Below the pieces are notes generated by a model that saw only the letters and a list, made by a program, of their open reading frames with translations, did not search any database and was not told the DNA's origin. A stretch of 17,306 nucleotides of DNA, from positions 1 through 17,306 of the forward strand of contig CANQHL010000025.1 of NCBI GenBank assembly GCA_947623775.1, written 5' to 3'. The position numbers were made by a program, and so were the translations under genes. This document shows, piece after piece, positions 8,276 to 15,184 of the stretch (position 1 is the first letter of the stretch; the number at the start of each line of letters is the position of its first letter). The DNA is from an uncultured Clostridia bacterium (lineage in GTDB: Bacteria > Bacillota > Clostridia > Christensenellales > UBA1242).

Positions 8276-9619
8276 ATGAATCAAAAGATAGGTCCAAATG
8301 AAGAAAAAATTATTGAAGAAAGTGTTGCGGATTATCTCTATGGAAAACGAGATCAAGCCTTTATAAATTTATCTCATAAATTGCAGGAACGAGATGTGGA
8401 AGAGATAAAGGCAATCCTTAAGCAGAAACTTTTTTCATATATGAAAGCAAACGGCGGAAGAGTGGGGAATATAGAGCATAGTGGTTCTCTATATAAACTT
8501 ATAGATAGGTTTAACGCTCAGGAATTTATAAAGCGTAAATGGAAATATGTTCCATACTATGTTCCCGCCGACTCTTACGAAAGAATGAAAACTTCATTTA
8601 AGTATCCAATTAGGTTGAAGAGATATAAGTATGATAAGCCACTTTATGAATTTGCAAACGACGTTGAATTTGCTGATCGCAAAGCAAGGTATCAGGAATC
8701 GCACTCACAAGCAAAAACGGATATAAGATTTTATGTAGATCATGATTTTAAATCCCAGAATAAAGGCATGATGTTTGCAAAAGTTGTAAATTTGAAATAT
8801 AAGCCATCTTTATTAAGGGTCGTAAATGAAGAAGAAAAAAAGCACGCCAATGCTCAAGACGCACTTATTGCAGATAAGTTTTTATATGATAGATCTTTAT
8901 CTATATCAATGTATGTTTTGATGGATGGAGATCCAAACGCTGCAATGCCGATTGCAAGATATGATAACGATATGTATCCGCATCATAACGTTTTTATTGG
9001 AGACGACAAAAGAAAAACGATTTTTGGCGATACGGCGGCATCTCCGCACTTTCACTTCCAAAACGAGGAAGATAGTTTGTTGTGTTTGAGGAGATCGAGA
9101 GCGGACGGGAAATATAGAACGGGAAGATGTAACGCAATTGATTGCTATCATCTTAAACAATATTTAAAGAAATTAGATAGACTCAACAAATCGGAAATTC
9201 AAAGAAATGTTCGTGAAAAGAATGATTACGGAATGCCATTTTTGAACATGAAAGCAAAAAATATTGCGGTGTTTAAAGATCCCGAACCTATGATAAGAAA
9301 ATATTTTGAAAATAATAGAGTAAACAACAGTGTAGTCTTGAAATGGTTTGACAAAACACGTGAATATGATTTATACAAGTCTGCACCAAATAGAATATTT
9401 ACAAACCTTATAAAATCTTTGGATTTGCTTGATTTTATTGCAAATTCTCAGAAAGTTTGCTTGGACGCCAAAGAGAGCAAGATGATGTCTGATGTTGAAG
9501 TCTTGCTTGCAAATAATGTTGTTAGCAATATGAATCTTATCAAGGAATATGATAATTTAATCACACAGCAATTAAACGATGATTATTATGGCATAGATCA
9601 CGAAAACGAGAATAATTAA
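8276..9619 (+). CDS. Unrecognised 447-residue His/Cys-rich protein
   Basis: I do not recognise this family with confidence. The ATG at 8276 follows GGAG (8267-8270) by 5 nt, better than an in-frame GTG at 8270, which would overlap that site. No signal peptide or membrane segment is visible, so it should be cytoplasmic. The N-terminal third is charged and helical. The centre, about residues 205-300, looks like a compact domain with a possible metal site: PHHN (His236, His237), PHFHF (His258, His260), then Cys270, Cys285, Cys290 and His292 in the pattern CxxxxCxH. The C-terminal third is again helical and ends in an acidic/Asn-rich tail. It is monocistronic with its own promoter and terminator, between two minus-strand operons. 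CpG-containing codons seem commoner than in the neighbours, by eye only. Confidence 0.8.
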   Translation: MNQKIGPNEEKIIEESVADYLYGKRDQAFINLSHKLQERDVEEIKAILKQKLFSYMKANGGRVGNIEHSGSLYKLIDRFNAQEFIKRKWKYVPYYVPADSYERMKTSFKYPIRLKRYKYDKPLYEFANDVEFADRKARYQESHSQAKTDIRFYVDHDFKSQNKGMMFAKVVNLKYKPSLLRVVNEEEKKHANAQDALIADKFLYDRSLSISMYVLMDGDPNAAMPIARYDNDMYPHHNVFIGDDKRKTIFGDTAASPHFHFQNEEDSLLCLRRSRADGKYRTGRCNAIDCYHLKQYLKKLDRLNKSEIQRNVREKNDYGMPFLNMKAKNIAVFKDPEPMIRKYFENNRVNNSVVLKWFDKTREYDLYKSAPNRIFTNLIKSLDLLDFIANSQKVCLDAKESKMMSDVEVLLANNVVSNMNLIKEYDNLITQQLNDDYYGIDHENENN

Positions 9620-9643
9620 AGCAAAGTAATTTTACTTTGCTTT
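9618..9643. terminator. Bidirectional terminator overlapping the orphan gene's stop
   Basis: AAAGCAAAGTAA (9618-9629) is perfectly complementary to TTACTTTGCTTT (9632-9643), followed by three more T to 9646. The practical loop is 4 nt after opening the last pair. The stem begins inside the TAA stop codon (9617-9619) and faces the 3' end of glmM, which stops 10 nt beyond, so it can end both transcripts. Confidence 0.82.
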
Positions 9644-9652
9644 TTTAAGAGA

Positions 9653-10957
9653 TTATATAAAATTTTTATTTTCAATTTCCTTTATTTGTTCGGCAAGCAA
9701 GGAAGCCCATTTTGTTGCAATTTTTTTGTTTTTGTGTTCACACATAACTCTTATTTTATTTTCCGTGCCGCTTGCTCTTACAAGCACTCTACCATTTTGT
9801 CCGAATAATTTTTGACATTCAAGGATTTTGGATGCCAGCACATCGGAGTTTAAAATTCGATATTTGTCCACTACATCGACATTTATCATAATTTGAGGAT
9901 AGTGCTTGAATGTCAACAATTTTGAAAGGGGTTTGTTTTCCTTTTTTGCAATACATGCAATTGTTAAAGCGGTTAGAACGCCGTCACCTGTTGTTGAAAA
10001 TTTGAAGTTTATTATATGCCCAGATGGTTCGCCGCCCAGAAAAGAGTTTTTGCTTTTCATCATTTCAACAACATACTTATCCCCAACATCTGCTCGCAGA
10101 AGATTTATGCCTGATGAAAGCAATGCCATTTCAAGACCTTTGTTTGTCATACTTGTTCCAACAACGCTTGCGGGGTGGGTTGAATTTGCTAATATAAACA
10201 ATATGTCGTCACCATCGAGGATGTTTCCCTTTTCATCACATGCAATAATTCGGTCCGCATCTCCATCAAAAGAAAATCCCATATCTGCACCAAAAGTTTT
10301 AACAGCGGAAGATAAAACTTCGGGATAAAGTGCACCACATTTGACATTTATTTTTTTGCCGTTTTTGCCATTATTTAACACATGGACTTTTGCTCCAAGT
10401 TTCACAAAAAGTTCCTTTGCAATGGAATAAGATGCACCATTTGCGAGGTCTAAAACAATCTTCATTCCGGCGAGAGATGAGCAATTTTTTAAAATTTCAT
10501 TTTTATAATGTTTTAAAAGTTGTGGACGCGCGGAAAATCTGCCCACTTTATCATAACCGATTTCACTTGAATATAAAATTTTTCTTTCAATTTCCGCTTC
10601 GGTGTCCTCGCTTAGTTTAAATCCGTTGCAATCAAAAATTTTTATGCCATTGTAATTTTTTGGATTGTGGCTTGCACTTATAACTACGCCGAAATCAAAA
10701 GCGAGTTTTTTTGTTAGATAGGCAATAACCGGAGTGGGGACAATCCCAACATCAACGACATCAACGCCGTGACTCATAATTCCACAAGCAAAGGAAAGTG
10801 CAAGCAGACTTCCGCTTCGCCTTGTGTCTCTCCCGATAATTATTTTACCTTTGTTACAAAGCCCGCCAAGGCTGTTTCCGACTTTGTATGCGATAGAGGG
10901 AGAAATAACTTCTCCATAAATTCCTCGAAATCCGTCTGTGCCGAAATAAATTCCCAT
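9653..10957 (-). CDS. glmM: Phosphoglucosamine mutase
   Basis: A 434-residue enzyme that interconverts glucosamine-6-phosphate and glucosamine-1-phosphate on the route to UDP-GlcNAc and peptidoglycan. All landmarks of the alpha-D-phosphohexomutase family are present: N-terminal YFGTDGFRG (residues 4-12), the phosphoserine loop SASHNP with Ser96 as phosphorylated residue, the Mg-binding loop DGDADR (Asp231, Asp233, Asp235), the sugar-recognition loop GGEPSGH (308-314) and the phosphate-binding RASGTEN (394-400). GGExSGH and the FGTDGFRG start separate GlmM from phosphoglucomutase/phosphomannomutase. The length is slightly below the usual ~445. The AAGGAG ribosome site is formed by the last codons of the upstream acetyltransferase gene (10968-10963), whose stop lies 2 nt before this ATG, so the two are translationally coupled. 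Confidence 0.96.
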   Translation of the reverse strand: MGIYFGTDGFRGIYGEVISPSIAYKVGNSLGGLCNKGKIIIGRDTRRSGSLLALSFACGIMSHGVDVVDVGIVPTPVIAYLTKKLAFDFGVVISASHNPKNYNGIKIFDCNGFKLSEDTEAEIERKILYSSEIGYDKVGRFSARPQLLKHYKNEILKNCSSLAGMKIVLDLANGASYSIAKELFVKLGAKVHVLNNGKNGKKINVKCGALYPEVLSSAVKTFGADMGFSFDGDADRIIACDEKGNILDGDDILFILANSTHPASVVGTSMTNKGLEMALLSSGINLLRADVGDKYVVEMMKSKNSFLGGEPSGHIINFKFSTTGDGVLTALTIACIAKKENKPLSKLLTFKHYPQIMINVDVVDKYRILNSDVLASKILECQKLFGQNGRVLVRASGTENKIRVMCEHKNKKIATKWASLLAEQIKEIENKNFI

Positions 10958-10959
10958 TT

Positions 10960-11577
10960 TTACTCCTTATTCCAATATTGCTTGGCACGTTTGCTTTTGA
11001 CTTGTTGCCTAACGCGTCCGATAACAAAATCTTCTTTTTCGGTGTTGTTTGTGACAGTTGTACCAGCACAGATATAACAATCATCTTCAATTGTAAGGGG
11101 AGCGATAAGGTTGCTGTTGGAGCCTATAAACACATGATTTCCCACATTAATTTTATGTTTGTTTTTTCCATCGTAATTTGCAAAAATAACACCGCAGCCT
11201 ATATTGCAATCTTTTCCGACTTCGCAATCACCAACATAAGCAAGATGGCTGATTTTTGTGTTTTCTCCGATTTTGCTGTTTTTAATTTCAACAAAGTTGC
11301 CGATTTTAACGTTGGACTGTATTTCGCAATTAGGACGCAGGTGAGCATAAGGGCCAATTGTAACATTATTGCAGACGACACTATTTTCAATAACGCTGTT
11401 ATGTATTTTGCAGTTGCATCCTATTTTTGAGTTGACCAAAAAGTTGTTTGGCAACAGAATTGTGTTATCCTCAATTTGACAATTTTCGATGTGATTGTTT
11501 TCATAAATGGTGACATTTTCCCCGAGTACAACATTTTCTCCGATAAAGCACGATTTTTTGTTTAAGAAATTAATCAT
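10960..11577 (-). CDS. Free-standing GlmU-type glucosamine-1-phosphate acetyltransferase
   Basis: A 205-residue left-handed beta-helix (hexapeptide) protein equivalent to the C-terminal half of GlmU; it would acetylate glucosamine-1-phosphate with acetyl-CoA. Compared with the E. coli GlmU residues I remember, a constant offset of 252 puts active-site residues in register: Arg81 (333), Lys99 (351), catalytic His111 (363), Tyr114 (366), Asn125 (377), Asn134 (386), Lys140 (392), Ser153 (405), Ala171 (423) and Arg188 (440). The N-terminal uridyltransferase domain of GlmU is absent: the protein starts directly in hexapeptide repeats, and the DNA upstream is a tRNA promoter, not a broken coding region. 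It is coupled to glmM, so the pair catalyses consecutive steps. No clear Shine-Dalgarno or promoter is visible before the ATG at 11577. Confidence 0.88.
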   Translation of the reverse strand: MINFLNKKSCFIGENVVLGENVTIYENNHIENCQIEDNTILLPNNFLVNSKIGCNCKIHNSVIENSVVCNNVTIGPYAHLRPNCEIQSNVKIGNFVEIKNSKIGENTKISHLAYVGDCEVGKDCNIGCGVIFANYDGKNKHKINVGNHVFIGSNSNLIAPLTIEDDCYICAGTTVTNNTEKEDFVIGRVRQQVKSKRAKQYWNKE

Positions 11578-11608
11578 AATATAGAATATGAAAAAAGGTT
11601 ATAAAATG

Positions 11609-11637
11609 TTGCAATTTAAATTATTTTATGTTATACT
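11609..11637 (+). promoter_or_regulatory. Promoter of tRNA-Gly
   Basis: TTGCAA at 11609-11614, a 17-bp spacer and TATACT at 11632-11637, with the extended -10 TG at 11629-11630. The tRNA begins 13 nt after the -10, so the primary transcript has a short 5' leader for RNase P. The intergenic stretch 11578-11650 must also carry the start signals of the minus-strand acetyltransferase gene, but I see no convincing hexamers on that strand. Confidence 0.78.
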
Positions 11638-11650
11638 AAAAAAGCAAGAT

Positions 11651-11724
11651 GCAGGCGTAATTTAGTGGTAAAATGTACGCTTCCCAAGCGTGATTTGCGG
11701 GTCCGATTCCCGTCGCCTGCTCCA
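11651..11724 (+). tRNA. tRNA-Gly (anticodon CCC), CCA encoded
   Basis: A complete 74-nt cloverleaf. The acceptor stem GCAGGCG/CGCCTGC is perfect, followed by discriminator T and encoded CCA (11722-11724). The D-stem has four A-U pairs (ATTT/AAAT) around the loop AGTGGTA, which keeps G18-G19. The anticodon stem TACGC/GCGTG closes the loop TTCCCAA, anticodon CCC, reading GGG glycine codons. The T-stem GCGGG/CCCGT closes the loop TCCGATT. Position 55, normally the U that becomes pseudouridine, is C, and the 49-65 pair is G-U. The acceptor and anticodon arms look functional. It precedes a protein gene by 23 nt and may be read through into it. Confidence 0.95.
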
Positions 11725-11747
11725 TATAAAAATTTGCAGGAGAAAAT

Positions 11748-12377
11748 GTGAATCGTTGTATTTTAGATTTTTTAAATTTAAAAATTGGCGTAAGAGAGTT
11801 TTTAGATAAAATCGAACAGGATAAAGAATTGTTTCAAGAATTGCAGAGTTTAATCCCGACCGAGGAAGCCTTATCCGATGAAAAGTGGAAAAATTTCCCC
11901 TATGTATTGACGTTGCGTACTCACAAATTTGATTTGCAAAAAATTATAAAAATTAGTTTTTCAAATGGCACAAATCCATCTGGCAAGAGTGGGCTATATA
12001 ATTTTTTTTATAAATTAATGTCACTAAATGGTTTTGATGTAGAATACAATGATTTTTATCACAAAAGATTTATATTTTTATTAGATATTTTGCCAGAATA
12101 TATTGGTGGTGATGAAGCCGATGCTTATATTGACAAATTGATAGAAAGCCTGCCCGCAAATGCCAGCGAATCACAGAGAAAGAAAATGCTAAAACAAATG
12201 ATAAAGGAATCATTTGTGAGTGAAACAAGCAAAAAACCTAGGTGGGTTCAAGAGCCGGAGTGGCCTGTATCTAACAAACCTTTACTTTTTATATCTCAAA
12301 GCAAACAGGGATCAATGGTTACGTATTGTTTTAAAGACGAAAAAGGGAATATAAAAGAAATTATTCAATATGATTAA
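11748..12377 (+). CDS. Uncharacterised 209-residue protein with a C-terminal WxxxxEWP module
   Basis: No function can be assigned. The start is GTG at 11748, with AGGAG at 11738-11742 and 5 nt spacing; the overlapping ATG at 11746 runs straight into TGA. The N-terminal two thirds are helical and charged, beginning with a short acidic region (RCILDFLNLKIGVREFLDKI). From about residue 164 there is a distinct small module, WVQEPEWP then KPLLFISQ, a beta strand VTYCF and a closing IIQYD. I have an impression of similar endings in other unannotated Bacillota proteins, some near immunity-type genes, but cannot verify it. There are no membrane segments or signal peptide. It starts 23 nt after tRNA-Gly and may use the tRNA promoter, since no separate one is visible. 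Confidence 0.75.
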   Translation: MNRCILDFLNLKIGVREFLDKIEQDKELFQELQSLIPTEEALSDEKWKNFPYVLTLRTHKFDLQKIIKISFSNGTNPSGKSGLYNFFYKLMSLNGFDVEYNDFYHKRFIFLLDILPEYIGGDEADAYIDKLIESLPANASESQRKKMLKQMIKESFVSETSKKPRWVQEPEWPVSNKPLLFISQSKQGSMVTYCFKDEKGNIKEIIQYD

Positions 12378-12408
12378 ATTTTGATTTTAATTTACGCATT
12401 GCAAGGCA

Positions 12409-12503
12409 TTTGATTTTAATCAAAAATTGGCTGTAAAAATATGCAGATTAAAAATTGATTTTTAAAAGTATAGCCACAGCCTAGTCCGTCGGCTTTTTCT
12501 TTT
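12409..12503 (+). promoter_or_regulatory. Structured leader with possible attenuator before the transglutaminase-like gene
   Basis: The 142-nt gap carries a direct repeat TTTGATTTTAAT (12380-12391, 12409-12420); the second copy forms the palindrome TTTGATT-TT-AATCAAA (12409-12424). An 8-bp inverted repeat TTAAAAAT/ATTTTTAA lies at 12448-12465. GGCTGT (12429-12434) can pair with ACAGCC (12476-12481), while AGCC (12472-12475 or 12478-12481) can instead pair with GGCT (12491-12494), followed by TTTTTCTTTT. The alternatives look attenuator-like, but the GC-containing stems are only 4-6 bp. Confidence 0.35.
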
Positions 12504-12519
12504 AAAGGGGGTGTAAATT

Positions 12520-13401
12520 ATGAATGATGAGGTTAAAAATTTTTATTTACAAACATCCATGTTTACAGATGCGGGGCCTTATTTAGAATATTTTAAATCA
12601 TTGCCGAATGATATAAACAAACTTAGAGATTTGGTGTGCGCACAACATATGCACAAGCATGAAATATACGAACGCTTTACAAAACAAGATATTGGCAAAA
12701 ATTTTGCATGGATGAATTGTTTGCATGAATATCTACATACTGCAGTGTCTATGTCTTCAGAAATTTTTCGACTTAATCCGCAAGGATTTATATTTGATAA
12801 GCCCGCAAATGAAAAGATTGTTACAACTTGTAGATACATTGCAATCTTGTTTGCTGCCATATTGAAAGCAAAGAATATTCCCGCAAGATGCCGCTCTGGA
12901 TTTGCCCCATATATTGATAGAGATATTGTATGCGATCATTGGATATGTGAATATTGGTCGGAGAAAGAAAATCGTTGGATTGCCATTGATCCTGAAATCA
13001 ATAGCGTGGCACATTGCAGTAAAAATGTCAATCTTTATGATGTCGGAAATGATTTTGTATACGCGGCACATCTATGGTTGCGGGCAAGGGAGAACAAGGA
13101 AGATATAAGCAAATATGCAACATATCGTGAATGCAAAGATCACTTGCAATCAATCGCACATGCACTGTTACTTGATTTTCATGCGTTAATGAATTATGAA
13201 CTTGGATATAGAAATGTTCAAATGTTTATTTATGGCGATAATTTTTCACTCAAAGAGGAAGATTTGCAGGATATTGACAACCTAGCAAAACTCATGTTAA
13301 ATCCCGATGAAAACTTTAAAGCACTTCGCTCAATTTGGGAAAATGAGGAAAAATTTAGGTGTTTGATGTCGCCTTATACCAATCCATATATAGGGAAGTA
13401 A
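12520..13401 (+). CDS. Transglutaminase-like cysteine-fold protein
   Basis: A 293-residue protein with a bacterial transglutaminase-like domain. The papain-type triad is visible: Cys104 in TTCRYIAILFAAILKAKNIPAR, split here as the Cys-bearing helix and the IPAR turn, His140 in DHWICEYW, and Asp157 in WIAIDPE. The order and spacing match the family, whose members act as cysteine peptidases, amidases or crosslinkers. There is no signal peptide or membrane segment, so it is probably cytoplasmic, unlike many secreted relatives. The C-terminal ~130 residues (about 165-293) are helical and have no counterpart I recognise. The ATG at 12520 is preceded by a strong AAAGGGGGTG (12504-12513). The fold is well supported; substrate and reaction are unknown. 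Confidence 0.85.
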   Translation: MNDEVKNFYLQTSMFTDAGPYLEYFKSLPNDINKLRDLVCAQHMHKHEIYERFTKQDIGKNFAWMNCLHEYLHTAVSMSSEIFRLNPQGFIFDKPANEKIVTTCRYIAILFAAILKAKNIPARCRSGFAPYIDRDIVCDHWICEYWSEKENRWIAIDPEINSVAHCSKNVNLYDVGNDFVYAAHLWLRARENKEDISKYATYRECKDHLQSIAHALLLDFHALMNYELGYRNVQMFIYGDNFSLKEEDLQDIDNLAKLMLNPDENFKALRSIWENEEKFRCLMSPYTNPYIGK

Positions 13402-13416
13402 TCAATCAAAAATGAT

Positions 13417-13530
13417 GTTTATCTTATGTAAACAAAAAGAAGTATGAATAGTTCAAAAAGGACTATAAAAGTAAAAGTTGCTTTTATGCAAAGATAGACT
13501 TTTAGGAATTTAAAATTTAAAAACAGGAGG
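13417..13530 (+). promoter_or_regulatory. Hairpin-rich leader before the 276-residue gene
   Basis: The 134-nt gap holds three small hairpins: GTTTA/TAAAC (13417-13433), ATAGTTC-AAAAA-GGACTAT (13448-13466, one G-U pair) and ATAAAAG/CTTTTAT (13465-13487); the last can slide to TAAAAG-TTG-CTTTTA. The second and third share two bases and compete. A good ribosome site, AGGAGG (13525-13530), lies 5 nt before the ATG. No clear sigma-A promoter is visible, so the gene may depend on transcription from upstream. Confidence 0.35.
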
Positions 13531-13535
13531 GCAAT

Positions 13536-14366
13536 ATGGTTTTTAAAGGACAAAATGGAGTTTACGATGGGGAAGTAAAACCATCATTAGCGGAAAATTT
13601 GAAATTGTTAAAAATTGACAATCCCGATGCGGAAGAGATTGTGAAGCAAATTGACGAAATGTTTAACAATGCAAGCAAAAAGGAAGTAAAAGGTTTGCAA
13701 ACAGACAAAGACGGCAAAGTTGACATTTCTTCCGGATATTATTTTCATGAAATACCTTTGAATTCTTCAGAAGAAAGCATAGTAAGCCGGGCTGAAAATG
13801 GAATTTTGCCAACAGAAAGGTTTGGACAATTGGAATCCGCAGGTGAAATGAGATTTTGTGTCGGTGTATCATATTGTGATAATTTGCAGGAGGGAAGCAA
13901 ACTTCGCAAAAGATATGTTGGCAATCCTATGTATGATTTTTGGGATTGCAAAATGTCGCAAACGGGGAGACTTTCACTTATAATCGATCCGTCAATCTGT
14001 GAGACATCACTTGAATTTTTGTCGTTTGTCGCAGGGAAACAGCCAGAAGATGAAAAGGACACCAAAGTGCTTAAATTTGTAAAAAGCCTTTCACCAAAAG
14101 CCGACACAATTGTGAATGGCGAATATAAAACATCTTACACCGATTTCAATTGGAGGGCAATTGTCGGCGGCATACCTCCTCAATACATTGTTGGCGTGTT
14201 TATCAATGAAGAATATCAAAATTCTTCTGATGCGGCTTGTGCAGAAGAAAATTTAAAACTTGCACAATTTTGTGCCAAAACTTTCAATTGTCCACTTATA
14301 AATCAAGAGGGAAAATGTATACAAGTTCAGAAAGAGATGGAAGATGATTTTGAAGCGGAAATTTAA
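13536..14366 (+). CDS. Uncharacterised 276-residue cytoplasmic protein
   Basis: Not assigned. The start is firm (AGGAGG, 5 nt spacing). An N-terminal ~60 residues are helical, then a globular domain contains two conserved-looking blocks: GYYFHEIPLNSSEESI with ENGILPTERFG (residues 67-97) and NWRAIVGGIPPQYIVGVFI (205-223). A His-containing strand, then an I-x-x-x-A-x-N-G-I-L helix/turn, then a late GGIPPxYIxG strand recall ADP-ribosyltransferase-like folds such as DarT-type proteins, but the expected catalytic Glu is not obvious, so this is only a structural guess. Five or more Cys lie in the C-terminal half (Cys138, 155, 235, 246, 252, 261). There is no signal peptide. It ends the tRNA-linked run of three genes. 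Confidence 0.75.
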   Translation: MVFKGQNGVYDGEVKPSLAENLKLLKIDNPDAEEIVKQIDEMFNNASKKEVKGLQTDKDGKVDISSGYYFHEIPLNSSEESIVSRAENGILPTERFGQLESAGEMRFCVGVSYCDNLQEGSKLRKRYVGNPMYDFWDCKMSQTGRLSLIIDPSICETSLEFLSFVAGKQPEDEKDTKVLKFVKSLSPKADTIVNGEYKTSYTDFNWRAIVGGIPPQYIVGVFINEEYQNSSDAACAEENLKLAQFCAKTFNCPLINQEGKCIQVQKEMEDDFEAEI

Positions 14367-14486
14367 TTAAAATAATTAAAAAACTTTATCAAAATAAATA
14401 TTTTTATAAATCATTTTTCAAAGGCTGTTTATGCGGGAGAAAAACATTTTTGATTTTAAGATTTTTTTAAAAAATAAAAATTATTT

Positions 14487-14516
14487 TTGTATATATTTTT
14501 GCAATTTAATTATAAG
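14487..14516 (+). promoter_or_regulatory. Candidate promoter in the gap before the histidine phosphatase
   Basis: TTGTAT (14487-14492), an 18-bp spacer and TATAAG (14511-14516) lie in the 266-nt gap 14367-14632. The rest of the gap is A/T-rich; no GC-rich terminator follows the upstream gene. Two tiny open frames (14431-14532, 33 codons; 14563-14619, 18 codons) are present but unconvincing. Confidence 0.4.
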
Positions 14517-14632
14517 CAAAAATAACATGTAGAAAACCTGTGCAAAAACCGGTACAGCAAAAATGGCAAGTCTAAATATTGATATTGCATCAAAACCCGA
14601 CACTACAAACAAGGGATAAATTAGGAGGAATT

Positions 14633-15172
14633 ATGAATTTATATGTAATGCGGCATGGCAAAACTGTTTGGAATGAAAAGGGAATTACTCAGGGTAGAAC
14701 CAACAACCGACTCAGCAAGCATGGCATACAAGAAACGCAAGAAGTTGCAAAAAATATAAAAGATGTGGCACTTGATGTTATTTTTGTTTCGCCACTTATG
14801 AGAACAATGCAAACGGCAAATATCATCAATCGTTTTCACAATGTGAAGATAATAAAAGATGATGATTTGATTGAAATTGAGCAGGGCATATTTACGGGAA
14901 GAAACAAAAATTCATTAAGCGAAGAAGAAAAAATTTTAAAAGCCGAAAGGTCTCCTCTTGCAAAAATGGAATCATATGAAGATTGTTATAACAGGGTTAA
15001 TAACTTTTTGAAAAGATTGAAAAACTCGGATTTTAAAAATGTGCTTGTTATAACTCACAATTGTTCGGCAACATTTATTGAGGATATTGTCACTGAGGAG
15101 AAAGTGGATTTTGCAAATGGAAATTTTTTGAGAAGATTTAAAAATGCCGAAATCAAAAAATTTGAGATATAG
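14633..15172 (+). CDS. Histidine phosphatase superfamily (phosphoglycerate mutase-like) protein
   Basis: A 179-residue branch-1 histidine phosphatase that transfers phosphate through an active-site histidine. RHG at residues 7-9 gives the phosphorylated His8 and phosphate-binding Arg7; Arg57 in SPLMRTMQTA and His142 in VITHN complete the phosphate pocket, and Glu81 or Glu83 in LIEIEQG is the likely proton donor. The usual GxxEG after it is GIFTG here. At this size it is a broad-specificity phosphatase (CobC/GpmB-like) and not a dPGM. The start is the ATG at 14633, with AGGAGG at 14623-14628; the frame is open further upstream to 14579 but without a ribosome site. The HExxH protein gene follows after 12 nt, so they form an operon. 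The substrate is unknown. Confidence 0.9.
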   Translation: MNLYVMRHGKTVWNEKGITQGRTNNRLSKHGIQETQEVAKNIKDVALDVIFVSPLMRTMQTANIINRFHNVKIIKDDDLIEIEQGIFTGRNKNSLSEEEKILKAERSPLAKMESYEDCYNRVNNFLKRLKNSDFKNVLVITHNCSATFIEDIVTEEKVDFANGNFLRRFKNAEIKKFEI

Positions 15173-15184
15173 AAGTGGGGTTGT

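Noticed and set aside
9906..10328. Plus-strand 140-residue open frame inside glmM
   Set aside because: It is antisense to a fully conserved glmM coding region, with no ribosome site; the same applies to the plus-strand frame at 10978-11430 inside the acetyltransferase gene.
11651..11724. tRNA-associated integration site for a mobile element
   Set aside because: No repeat of the tRNA 3' end is seen downstream in the window, and no integrase or transposase is present.
12579..13071. Overlapping minus-strand frames inside the transglutaminase-like gene
   Set aside because: They are shadows of a gene whose catalytic triad and ribosome site are clear.
14431..14532. 33-codon open frame with AAAGG 6 nt upstream in the intergenic gap
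   Set aside because: Composition is that of random A/T-rich DNA (Lys, Asn, Phe, Ile), with no recognisable pattern; the candidate promoter lies inside it.
14563..14619. 18-codon open frame just before the histidine phosphatase, as a leader peptide
   Set aside because: It has no ribosome site, no run of a regulatory codon and no attenuator hairpin between it and the gene.
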